Shown: piece after piece, positions 9,181-18,092 of the stretch | Layout: each line of letters starts with the position of its first letter | Position numbering within the stretch: the stretch's first letter is position 1 | Source: Tumidithrix helvetica | GTDB lineage: Bacteria > Cyanobacteriota > Cyanobacteriia > Pseudanabaenales > Pseudanabaenaceae | NCBI RefSeq assembly: GCF_965232925.1 | Contig: NZ_CBDDRA010000009.1 | Span: 62,001 to 126,000 of the forward strand | Direction: 5' to 3' | DNA: 64,000 nucleotides | The notes under the pieces: generated by a model | Seen by the model: the letters and a program-made list of their open reading frames with translations, nothing else | Databases searched by the model: none | What the model was told of the DNA's origin: nothing | Translations under genes and position numbers: made by a program

Positions 9181-9414
9181 ATAACGTCAGTCGATCTAGC
9201 CCCCTAAATTCCCTAATTCTGGGGGACTTTAAGAATCCTTCCCCAGAATTGGGGGCTAGGGGGCGATAAACCTTTGATTTAATTAAGTTTGACGACTTGC
9301 GTGTATACCTTAGCCTCGCAGGAGAGGGGCTTGAAAACCCCATTTTTTCTTGTTCCTCCCTCATCTTTTAGGTAAGGGAGGCTGGGAGAAAGAGGTTCAT
9401 CGAATTCACGTTAT
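9181..9414. repeat. Palindromic dispersed repeat, copy A
   Basis: A 234-bp element bounded by ATAACGT at 9181-9187 and its complement ACGTTAT at 9408-9414. It contains a long hairpin at 9199-9264 (arms of about 24-27 bases built on CCCCCTA and AATTCTGGGG). Reversed and complemented it aligns along most of its length with 54274-54510. No transposase frame exists inside; the open frame across it is an artefact of repeat sequence. It begins directly after the stop codon of the response-regulator gene ending at 9416 and could form that operon's terminator hairpin. Confidence 0.8.
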
Positions 9415-9415
9415 C

Positions 9416-9910
9416 TTAGGGACTGAGTAGAGCGTGGTAGGGTAGGACGGCAAAATGAAACCAAAATTGAAATAATGATTGAATAGCCTCTTGCATTTCA
9501 GCGGTTCCCATTGCCTTTAATAGATAGCTGTTAGCACCGTAGCGGTAGCAAGTTTCGATATCCAGCGTATTACTAGAGGTGGTCAGCACGATAATGGGAA
9601 TCATCTTGAGTGTTGGGCTTTGCTTGACCTGCTTGATAATATCACGCCCGTCGGTACTAGGTAAATTGAGGTCGAGCAGGATGGCAACAGGTAGGGGAGC
9701 ATTTAGATTTTCGTAGACCTCTTGGCGAAACAGATAATCTAATGCCTCATCTCCATCCTGGAAACGTAAAAAATTAAAGGGCGATCGCGTTAATCGGTTT
9801 AGATTGCGCGTAGCACGCAAAAAAGCATAAAAGTCTTCATCACTGTCTTCAACAATCATAATGACTGGACTGTTCAGATCTTCCCAAGGTGAATCGAGTA
9901 GCCTTTGCAT
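9416..9910 (-). CDS. Rcp1-type single-domain response regulator of the adjacent phytochrome
   Basis: A 164-residue receiver-only protein. The acidic pocket (E21, D22), phospho-acceptor D80 in LLDLNLPSTDG and the conserved Thr and Lys (VLTTS, LLKA) are present. A longer loop between the second strand and D80 is usual for the phytochrome-linked Rcp1 family. The gene starts 11 bp after the phytochrome kinase, as in cphA-rcpA and cphB-rcpB pairs, so it should accept phosphate from that kinase. It is the last gene of the 25-kb minus-strand operon. There is no DNA-binding output, so it must act through protein contacts or as a phosphate shuttle. Confidence 0.92.
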   Translation of the reverse strand: MQRLLDSPWEDLNSPVIMIVEDSDEDFYAFLRATRNLNRLTRSPFNFLRFQDGDEALDYLFRQEVYENLNAPLPVAILLDLNLPSTDGRDIIKQVKQSPTLKMIPIIVLTTSSNTLDIETCYRYGANSYLLKAMGTAEMQEAIQSLFQFWFHFAVLPYHALLSP

Positions 9911-9921
9911 ATCAGAGTTTG

Positions 9922-12291
9922 TTAAACGATTACGGTCGGTACTTGGATGGGCAACGTAAACCAGAATGTGGTTCCTTTGCCGTAGGTGGATTCTACGCGA
10001 ATCGAACCGCCGTGGCGTTCGACGATTTTTTTGACGATGGTTAGCCCTGCGCCAGTACCCCCACCATATTTTCCCTGCGCATGTAGGCGTTTGAAGATGC
10101 GAAATACCGATTCCAAATGCCGATCGCGGATGCCAATGCCATTATCTCGAACGTAGAGTGTCACCATTTTATTGTCTGGGTCGCTCAAATCGAGCCAGCC
10201 AATTTCTGCATATTTTTCATGGCTATCGTTGTATTTAAAGCCATTGGAGATCAAGTTGGTAAAGATCTCCCCGACGAGGACGCGATCGCCCCAAACCAAG
10301 GGTAACGGTCTAGGAATCCGAATGGTACATCCAACCCACTGAGGGTTCATTTGAAACAGCTCACTCGTATCGTCGAGCAATTGGTTGAGGTCAATTTGCC
10401 GCATTTGCAATTCTTGCCGCCCCAGTCGCGAGAACTTGAGCAAGGATTCGATCAAGGATTCCATGCGTTTAGTCAGACGCACCAAGGTATGTAGTTTCTC
10501 AGCCCCATCTGCTTTTAGGATATCTTCGTAGTCTTCCAACAGAAAGGTGGCATAGTTGTGAATGCCGCGTAAAGGTTCCTTTAGATCGTGGGAAGCAATG
10601 TAGGCAAAAGCATCGAGTTCTTTGTTACTGCGTTCCAATTCTAAATTGATACTGGCAAGCTCGTCTGCTTGTCGCAACACAATATCGACGATCGCTTGCC
10701 GCAGTTCGATCGCTCCTTCAATTTCACAGGGTAACCAAGGACTAGACTTGCACTGCACAATTTCCTGCCATGCCTCAAAGGACTGACGCGGAAAAATCAT
10801 CAAACTTCCATCTGCTTCCACCCGCTTTGGCTTTTCGGGATTCCCTGCCCAAGTAACGGTTTGTAAAAGCTCTGGACGGAACCAAAGGATATAGCGACGT
10901 TGAATCTTAGAGATGGCAACCGCCAGCAAACCGCTAGCAACGCTTTTGTAAGCCTCTGCTTCAGGGTAGAGTTTGGCTAAGGCATCTGTAACAAACAGAT
11001 CGCGCTCAAAGCGATTCTTTATTTCCTCATTGAGAACGGGATTTGTACTATCAACCAACCAAGCGAGAAGGGTTGAGATATCTTCTTGTGTAGGGGTTTG
11101 CCCTATGAGTTCGATATCTTCCCCTTGGCAAACGGCGGCTCCCCGAGCACCTGTCAGATTTAATAACATTTCAGGTGCAGTTGTCAGCTCTGCGGCAAAG
11201 TCTGTGGCTCTGCTTAGGCGTTCGATAAATTGCCCTTGGATGTCCTTGAGTTGCAGTTTGTAGTCGAGGTTTTCGTTGTTTTCCTTGGCTGCCAGCTCTG
11301 TGGACATTAACTGCCCTAAAAACTCACAGACAGTACGGGCTTCGTAGGGGATAAATTTTGGCGTGTTGTGATGACAGGCAATCAGTCCCCACAGCTTTTG
11401 TTGCTGAATCAGAGAGATCGACATGGACGCGCCAACTTCCATGTTTTTGAGGTATTCGATATGAATGGGAGAGACCGATCGCAAGGTGCAATGACTCATG
11501 TCTAAGGGAGATCGAGGCTCCTCTGAAAGCAAGGCTGCGCTAGTCAGTAAACCGATCGCTTGGTAGTTGACATCAGGAACTAGGCGCAACCAATTGAGTG
11601 TATAGAGGTGCTTTGCCTGCTTGGGAATGTCGGAGTCAGGATAGTGCATTCCCAGAAAAGGTTCTAAATCTGGTTGCCTGTCTTCGGCGATCACAGTGCC
11701 TTCGCCTCGCTCGTTAAAGCGGTAAACCATAACGCGATCGAAGCCTGCGATCTGCTTGACTTCACGCACGATTAGATTACATAGCTCGGTCAGATTTTCA
11801 GCCATCTGAATTTTGGCGAGCGTGCCCTTGATCTGGCGGTAAAACTGAAAAAAATCTTGCTCGGCATCGGGAACCAATGGCTCTAGCTCTAGTACGATCT
11901 CGCCGCTTAAAGCGCGATGCACAATGCCGTTAAGGCACATGGGTTCATTATCCCCGATCGCAAAGGTAAGGGGGAGAGGGTTGATATGCTCGAAACTGAG
12001 ATCGAGGCAACCGCGAACAGCATCAAGGCGATCGCTGGCGATGAAATTTCCTAAGGGGCGATCGAGCAGATCCTCAGGCGCAATTCCTAAAATCTCCTGG
12101 GTATTTTGACTCACCTGTACGATCTGAAGATCGGGTTCGCTCAAGATCAGCAAAAACCCGTGGGGCTGAATGGAGCCGGGAATATGGATGGGTTCGCGAT
12201 CGCAATTGGTGAGGTTAACGGGTTCAAATTCGTTAAGTGAGTCGTTAAGCGTGTCGCTAGCTATCTGCTTGGAAAACTGGTTCATGCCCAC
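9922..12291 (-). CDS. Bacteriophytochrome-type (CphB-like) photoreceptor histidine kinase
   Basis: A 789-residue kinase with the phytochrome PAS-GAF-PHY core, HisKA and HATPase_c. The biliverdin-type attachment cysteine is C30 in NCDREPIHIPGSIQPHG, ahead of the PAS domain. The GAF position that carries the phycocyanobilin cysteine in Cph1 reads SPIHIEYL here, so that cysteine is missing. The PDSDIP motif of the GAF domain and PRQSF of the PHY tongue are retained. The kinase His lies in ASHDLKEPLRGIH and the ATP lid has GGTGAGL. This combination fits a biliverdin-binding, red/far-red photoreceptor. The downstream receiver gene is its likely partner. Confidence 0.93.
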   Translation of the reverse strand: MGMNQFSKQIASDTLNDSLNEFEPVNLTNCDREPIHIPGSIQPHGFLLILSEPDLQIVQVSQNTQEILGIAPEDLLDRPLGNFIASDRLDAVRGCLDLSFEHINPLPLTFAIGDNEPMCLNGIVHRALSGEIVLELEPLVPDAEQDFFQFYRQIKGTLAKIQMAENLTELCNLIVREVKQIAGFDRVMVYRFNERGEGTVIAEDRQPDLEPFLGMHYPDSDIPKQAKHLYTLNWLRLVPDVNYQAIGLLTSAALLSEEPRSPLDMSHCTLRSVSPIHIEYLKNMEVGASMSISLIQQQKLWGLIACHHNTPKFIPYEARTVCEFLGQLMSTELAAKENNENLDYKLQLKDIQGQFIERLSRATDFAAELTTAPEMLLNLTGARGAAVCQGEDIELIGQTPTQEDISTLLAWLVDSTNPVLNEEIKNRFERDLFVTDALAKLYPEAEAYKSVASGLLAVAISKIQRRYILWFRPELLQTVTWAGNPEKPKRVEADGSLMIFPRQSFEAWQEIVQCKSSPWLPCEIEGAIELRQAIVDIVLRQADELASINLELERSNKELDAFAYIASHDLKEPLRGIHNYATFLLEDYEDILKADGAEKLHTLVRLTKRMESLIESLLKFSRLGRQELQMRQIDLNQLLDDTSELFQMNPQWVGCTIRIPRPLPLVWGDRVLVGEIFTNLISNGFKYNDSHEKYAEIGWLDLSDPDNKMVTLYVRDNGIGIRDRHLESVFRIFKRLHAQGKYGGGTGAGLTIVKKIVERHGGSIRVESTYGKGTTFWFTLPIQVPTVIV

Positions 12292-12324
12292 TCTCTTGTG
12301 CGAGGAAACCCTCGTTGTGTCTTA

Positions 12325-15300
12325 TCATGTTACTGCTAAAAGCTGTTGGATTGTCGCCACCAACTGCTTGAGCTTGATCGGTTTTGCAATGTAATCATTG
12401 GCTCCCGCCTTTAAACAGCGATCGCGATCGTCAGCCATGGCTAGGGCAGTGAGCGCCACGATCGGTACGTTCGCCAAGTTTGGATCGCGACGAATATGTT
12501 GCATGGCTTCTAACCCATCCATCTCAGGCATTTGAATATCCATTAAAATCAGAGCTGGATGTTCCGCCTTTGCCAAAGCGATCGCCTCACGTCCGTTGTT
12601 CGCCACAATCACGCGATAGCCCACAGCTTCCAGATAACTCGAAATTGTATTGACATTGGCTGCATTGTCTTCGGCAAGTAAGATCGGGGGAGAGTTGACT
12701 GGTTGAGGCGAGGCGATCGCTGTAAGATTTTGTTCGCGATCGTTAGGAGAAGTTGAGGTTGTCCGATCTTCAATCTCGCAGATGTAAGGTAAGCGGACTG
12801 TAAAGCAGCTACCTTGACCGAGTTCGCTGCGAAGACTAACATCTCCCCCATGCAGTTCGACGATGCGTTTTACCAGTGCTAGACCTAATCCAGTACCTTC
12901 ATATTGCCGATTGAGAGCGCTATCAATTTGGACAAAAGGTTGAAACAGCTTGGCTTGATTGGCAGCAGAAATTCCAATACCTGTATCGATCACAGAAATG
13001 CAGAGAAAGAAACCGTTCTCTGGAAGGCAGGTTTCTGGTTCAGCATGAAGTTTAGGTGGCATTGTTGGATGATTTACCTGTATGCGCTCGGCTAAATCGA
13101 TCTGCATCGGCTCGCGATGTACTTCTAGGGTCACTTGCCCACCAGCAGGCGTGAATTTTACGGCATTGGTCAAGAGATTGATCAACACCTGCCTGATCCG
13201 ACGTTCGTCCAAAATTATTTCTCCTAGATTTTTTGGCAGGGTCGAATTTAGTTGAATCTGTTTTTTAAATGCTTGTTGTTTGATAAATACCAGACTCGAT
13301 TGGCAAAGCTCAGCAATCGAAACCTTTGCCGTCGTTAGTTCTAGCTTACCTGCTTCAATTTTTGAGAGTTCCAGAATGTCATTGATTAAGCCCAATAAAT
13401 GCTGACCGCTACGTTCGATCGTCGCAATCGATCGCTTTTGGCGATCGCTCAGATCGCCAAATACTTCTTCTAGCAATCCCTCGGACATCCCTAAAATTGC
13501 ATTGAGGGGGGTGCGAAGTTCGTGGCTCATATTGGCTAGGAACTCATCTTTAAGCCGAGTAGCGCGGATGAGTTCGGCATTCGATCTCTCTAAACGGTGT
13601 TCGTATTCTTTACGATCGCTGATATCCACAATCACACAAATGGTTTGGTTGTCTGTGCCAGGGAGCAGGGCTGCCCCGATCAGGATCGGAACGCGGCTAC
13701 CATCCTTGCGATAGTATTCCTTTTCCCAAGGGGCGATCGCGCCATGCTCGGTGAGGTATTCGATCGAAGCGAGATCGGATTGTGCGTACTCAGGTGGGGT
13801 CATGGTATCCCAACGAATTGCCCCAGCATTTAGTTCTGCTCTGGTGTAGCCAATAATCTCTAAAAAACGATCGTTGGCATTGACAATCTGTCCCTGAAAA
13901 TCAGCAAATACCATGCCGACTACGCTGGAGTCAAACACCCGACGGAACTTAGTTTCGCTAGCCTGTAGGGCAATTTCGGTTTGCTTGCGATCGCTAATGT
14001 CCCGCGAAATATTCACAAGAATCAATTCACCTTGCCACTCCATCGATCGCCGAGAAATCTCAACAGGAAATATGGAACCATCTTTGCGGCGATGGAGCGT
14101 TTCAAAAGTAGATTCGTTCAATGAATTATCTTTGAGAATTTCGGGAATTTCTTCAGGAGACCATTGGGCATCCCAGTCAGCAACATTAAAGCCAACCACT
14201 TCAGAAGGGGTGTAGCCTAGCATTTGCGCAAATCTGTCATTAAATTCCATCAGATTGCCGTCCAAATCTAAAATATGGATGCCATCGGAAGATGCATTAA
14301 AGATTGTATTTCGCCGCCGCAGCTCCTGTTGCAACGCTAGTGCAGCCTGTTTGCGATCGCTGATGTCGTGGAGAAACCAGATCCGACCGTAATACTCGTC
14401 AGCCGAATGAATGGGGCTAGAATATCGTTCGAAGGTTCGTCCATCAAGGAGGCTAATTTCATCTCGGCTGACCTCCTGAGGATGGTCGTACAGGTATTCA
14501 ACCATTTCTAGAAACTCGTTCGGATAGGTGAGTTGCTGTAAAGCAAAGGAAATGAGTTGGCGATCGTCTCCATCCACAAATAAGGATTCAGGAATGTTGC
14601 ATAGGTTCAGAAACCGCTGATTATAGGCAACTACCTGACGATTTTCGTCAATTACGAGAATGCCATCAAACGAAGCTTCTTGCTGAGCCGTTAACAGGGC
14701 GTTGTTCCTTTGTAGGTTAGCAACAGTGCGAGCTAGTTCGGCATGAGATTGCATCAGTTGCTCGTTCGCAGTTTGCAGTTGCGCTTCAACCTGTTTGCGA
14801 TCGCTGATATCCGTTAAAATCCCTTGGGCACCGATTGCAATACCTTCGGAGTCTAAGATCGGTGTGGTGTTGACGCTCACCCAAATATAGCGACCATCTT
14901 GGTGGAGATTGCGAAATTCAAGATTGTTATACTTTTGCCCAGATCGAACCGTCTCGAAATATGCTCCAAACTTTAACTCCAAATCTTCAGGATGTACGAG
15001 ATCCATACAGGATCTGCCAATCCATTCATCGGGCTCAAAGCCAAAAAGCGTTTTAAATTGAGGCGAGAGATAGTTAAATAAGGCATTACGATCGGACGAC
15101 CAAATCAAGTCATTCCCATCTTCGACCAAACGGCGGAATTTAGCTTCGCTCTCTGCTAATTCGATCTCAATCTGTTTGCGATCGCTAACATCCGATAAAA
15201 TTCCCTGTGCGCCAATCGCTTCCCCTTCTAAATTGATAATGGGTGTGGCGCTGGCTCTCATCCAGATGTAGTGGCCATCTCGGTGACGATGTCTGAACTC

Positions 15301-18081
15301 AGGATTAATCGACTTTTTGCCAGATTTGATGTCCTCTCTATGCGTAGTAGCTACCAATTGACGATCGTCTGGATGCAAAAGATCGATCAGCGACTTGCCA
15401 ATCCATTCACTGGGTTCCCAACCAAAGAGTGTTTTAAATTGCGGTGAGAGATAAGTAAGCATACCCTCTTTGTCGGCTGACCAAATCAAATCGTTAGCGC
15501 CTTCCACCAAGCGTCGGAATTTCAATTCACTGTTAGCTAATGCAGCTTCAATCGCTTTGCGATCGCTGATATCCTTCATGAAGCAATGATGCCCTGTAAA
15601 GTTACCGACTTCGTCATAGGCAGCAATCATGTTGACTTGCTTGTAAAAGACCGATCCATCTTTGCGAACACCCCTTGCCTCTACTTCTACCTTGTTGGTA
15701 TGGAGCATTTCTTGATAGGCTGATTCTAACAGAGCGATGTCCTCTGGATGGACTGTTTGAAACCAAGGCATCCCAATCATTTCCTGAGGTTCGTAGCCGC
15801 ACAAGCTGGCATAGGCAGGATTTACAGAGAGATAGCATCCATCAATGCCCAGTCGAGAGATTCCATCTACCGCATTTTGCAGGGCAGAATTTAATTCCTC
15901 TACTTTGGTTTCAATTTGTTTGCGCGCTGTGATATCTATCAAAGTACCAATATAGCCAACTACGCAACCATTTCCATCGATTTCTGGTGCTACCTGAACG
16001 TAGAACCAATTGATACTACCATCGGGGCGTAAATGCCTTCCTTCTCCATGCTCGAGAATTCGATTGCCTGACTTCACTCGAGTGTAATCTTTAGTCCAAT
16101 AGGCGACAAGACTCTCGCGATCGTCAGGGTGCAAAGCATCCATCCATCCTCTTCCAAGGGCTGATTCTGCGGGTCTACCCGTCATTTCGCTCCAACGAGC
16201 ATTGACGTAGATACAGTTCAAGGGTACATCAAATCGGAAAATTGCCACTGGAGAAGCCGTAGCTAAGGCAGCATAGCGATGTTCGCTCGTGCGGAGGGCA
16301 TTCTCGGCTAGTTTGCGATCGGTGATATCCGTTTCAGAACCACTCATACGAATAGGCTGCCCAGCCCGATCGCGCAATGCCTTACCGCGATCTAAAATCC
16401 ATCGATAGGAGGCATCTTTGCACCGCACTCGATACTCCACTTCAAAAAATTCGGTTCTCCCAGCAAAATGATCGTCAACCGCCATCATCATACGATCGTA
16501 GTCATCTGGGTGCACTCGACTCAGACATTCATCAGGTGTATCGCCAATCTCATCGCTGTTAAAACCTCGCATTTGCTTCCAGCGATCGGAATAGAAGACT
16601 TTATTAGTTCTCAGATCCCAATCCCAGATGCCATCGTTTGTACCCTTTAGGATTAGCTGCCATCGTTCTTCACTGGCTTGCAAGGCAGTGGTACGTTCCG
16701 CTACTTTCCTCTCCAGTGACTGATTTAACGTTTCCAATGCCTGAGTCGCCCGTTCTCGCTCTAGTTCGGCAGCAGCACGGACAGCAAAAACGCGCAGGAT
16801 GTTTTCTGCTTGCTGTAGGTTTTGGATCGGTTGCTTGCTGAGGATGCATAGATTGCCGATCGCATTACCATGTATATCATTCAAAACTATGCCCAGATAG
16901 CTCTGTGCTTGCAGTTCAACCAAGTTTAGAGCGTCGGGGAACTGCTCTTGAACTAAGGACTCGCAATAAAATTTGCCGTCCTGTAATGTCCGTTCGCAGG
17001 GTGTTTTAGCAAAAGCATAAGAAAAATTGGGTTGCAGGGTATCGTTTGCCCAAAAAGCTAGGGTATGAAGTTCGTCATCTACCTGTTCGGACACAAGGGC
17101 ATAGGGAACATTCAAAGCTTTGGTGAGGTGTTTCACTAAGGCAGGGAAAAAGTCCTCTCCAGTGGTGGTGGCAGTGCCTTCAATCAGGTTTTGGAGCGTG
17201 GTTTCTGCCTGCTTGATTGCAGTCAGGTTGTGGGTCGTAATCACTACCCCTGTAAGCGTACCATCTAGCTCGAAATAGGGATGGAAAGTGGCTCTGATAA
17301 ATTGACGTCCACCATTCTTATAGTCAAACCAAGTCTGACATTGTTGGGGTTCACCTGTGAAGCAGCGATCGACCAAGGGTCGAATCTTGTTTTGAAAAAT
17401 CGTTTCGCCATGTAGATCTGCGATCGTACATCCGAGCATCTCTTCTGCTGTTTTTCCATGCCGATGCACGTAGATATGGTTGACCAACTGATACACATAG
17501 TTGCGATCGACGAGGGCAATGCCATCGTTGGTGGCAGAAAACACCCGCTCGTACTTGCGGAGAAGGGACTCTGGTGGTTCGCGATCGCGACTCTCGTTCA
17601 GATTTTCCACATCACCCGCTAGATCGTGGGAATCTGAGACCTTTGCAATTTTAGATAGCTCCAGTTGGTCGATCGCCTCGATCAGACTTGCATGGGTCAC
17701 TAACCCCACCAAACGATCCTGTGCGTCCACAATCGGTAAATGCTGAATGCGATGCTGCTGCATCAGATTTATAGCACCAAAGAAATCGGTAAAATCAGCC
17801 TCGCGCATTGTCAAGACAGGCGATGTCATCACCTCGCGTACCGCGATCGTATCGAGCGATCGCTGCTGGGCATTGAGTTGTACTATCAGGCATAATAGAT
17901 CCCTTTCCGTCAAAATACCGACCACCTGCTCGTTTTCCACCACCAGTGCCAGTCCATTGAGGCGATCTGGCTGACTCTCAATAATTTCCTGCAAGACGGC
18001 ATCGGGCGCAACAACAAAGGGGGCGCGGTCGATCGCAGTCTGGATGTCGATTTGGGTGAGCGGAATTGCAGCAGTTTTCAT
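12325..18081 (-). CDS. Giant hybrid histidine kinase: CBS pair, GAF, nine PAS domains, receiver
   Basis: A 1918-residue soluble sensor. Order by approximate residue: two CBS domains (10-150), PAS (170-290), GAF (297-437), eight more PAS/PAC units (455-1495), HisKA (His about 1519 in NMSHELRTPLNAILG), HATPase_c (1620-1770) and a receiver (1797-1918, Asp about 1847 in LMDIQMPEMDG). PAS units at about 845-970 and 970-1095 are near copies of each other. CBS pairs usually sense adenine nucleotides; the ligands of the PAS domains are unknown. The receiver would receive phosphate intramolecularly and pass it on. The gene follows the hybrid kinase at 18093 by 11 bp and precedes the phytochrome by 33 bp. 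Its kinase-receiver half is a paralogue of those at 18093, 32413 and 35273. Confidence 0.93.
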   Translation of the reverse strand: MKTAAIPLTQIDIQTAIDRAPFVVAPDAVLQEIIESQPDRLNGLALVVENEQVVGILTERDLLCLIVQLNAQQRSLDTIAVREVMTSPVLTMREADFTDFFGAINLMQQHRIQHLPIVDAQDRLVGLVTHASLIEAIDQLELSKIAKVSDSHDLAGDVENLNESRDREPPESLLRKYERVFSATNDGIALVDRNYVYQLVNHIYVHRHGKTAEEMLGCTIADLHGETIFQNKIRPLVDRCFTGEPQQCQTWFDYKNGGRQFIRATFHPYFELDGTLTGVVITTHNLTAIKQAETTLQNLIEGTATTTGEDFFPALVKHLTKALNVPYALVSEQVDDELHTLAFWANDTLQPNFSYAFAKTPCERTLQDGKFYCESLVQEQFPDALNLVELQAQSYLGIVLNDIHGNAIGNLCILSKQPIQNLQQAENILRVFAVRAAAELERERATQALETLNQSLERKVAERTTALQASEERWQLILKGTNDGIWDWDLRTNKVFYSDRWKQMRGFNSDEIGDTPDECLSRVHPDDYDRMMMAVDDHFAGRTEFFEVEYRVRCKDASYRWILDRGKALRDRAGQPIRMSGSETDITDRKLAENALRTSEHRYAALATASPVAIFRFDVPLNCIYVNARWSEMTGRPAESALGRGWMDALHPDDRESLVAYWTKDYTRVKSGNRILEHGEGRHLRPDGSINWFYVQVAPEIDGNGCVVGYIGTLIDITARKQIETKVEELNSALQNAVDGISRLGIDGCYLSVNPAYASLCGYEPQEMIGMPWFQTVHPEDIALLESAYQEMLHTNKVEVEARGVRKDGSVFYKQVNMIAAYDEVGNFTGHHCFMKDISDRKAIEAALANSELKFRRLVEGANDLIWSADKEGMLTYLSPQFKTLFGWEPSEWIGKSLIDLLHPDDRQLVATTHREDIKSGKKSINPEFRHRHRDGHYIWMRASATPIINLEGEAIGAQGILSDVSDRKQIEIELAESEAKFRRLVEDGNDLIWSSDRNALFNYLSPQFKTLFGFEPDEWIGRSCMDLVHPEDLELKFGAYFETVRSGQKYNNLEFRNLHQDGRYIWVSVNTTPILDSEGIAIGAQGILTDISDRKQVEAQLQTANEQLMQSHAELARTVANLQRNNALLTAQQEASFDGILVIDENRQVVAYNQRFLNLCNIPESLFVDGDDRQLISFALQQLTYPNEFLEMVEYLYDHPQEVSRDEISLLDGRTFERYSSPIHSADEYYGRIWFLHDISDRKQAALALQQELRRRNTIFNASSDGIHILDLDGNLMEFNDRFAQMLGYTPSEVVGFNVADWDAQWSPEEIPEILKDNSLNESTFETLHRRKDGSIFPVEISRRSMEWQGELILVNISRDISDRKQTEIALQASETKFRRVFDSSVVGMVFADFQGQIVNANDRFLEIIGYTRAELNAGAIRWDTMTPPEYAQSDLASIEYLTEHGAIAPWEKEYYRKDGSRVPILIGAALLPGTDNQTICVIVDISDRKEYEHRLERSNAELIRATRLKDEFLANMSHELRTPLNAILGMSEGLLEEVFGDLSDRQKRSIATIERSGQHLLGLINDILELSKIEAGKLELTTAKVSIAELCQSSLVFIKQQAFKKQIQLNSTLPKNLGEIILDERRIRQVLINLLTNAVKFTPAGGQVTLEVHREPMQIDLAERIQVNHPTMPPKLHAEPETCLPENGFFLCISVIDTGIGISAANQAKLFQPFVQIDSALNRQYEGTGLGLALVKRIVELHGGDVSLRSELGQGSCFTVRLPYICEIEDRTTSTSPNDREQNLTAIASPQPVNSPPILLAEDNAANVNTISSYLEAVGYRVIVANNGREAIALAKAEHPALILMDIQMPEMDGLEAMQHIRRDPNLANVPIVALTALAMADDRDRCLKAGANDYIAKPIKLKQLVATIQQLLAVT

Positions 18082-18092
18082 AAATCCCTCGT

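Noticed and set aside
9119..9364. An 81-codon open frame on the minus strand between the kinase and the regulator
   Set aside because: It lies across the palindromic repeat, has low-complexity composition and no relation to a known protein; the same sequence in the copy at 54274 has no equivalent frame.
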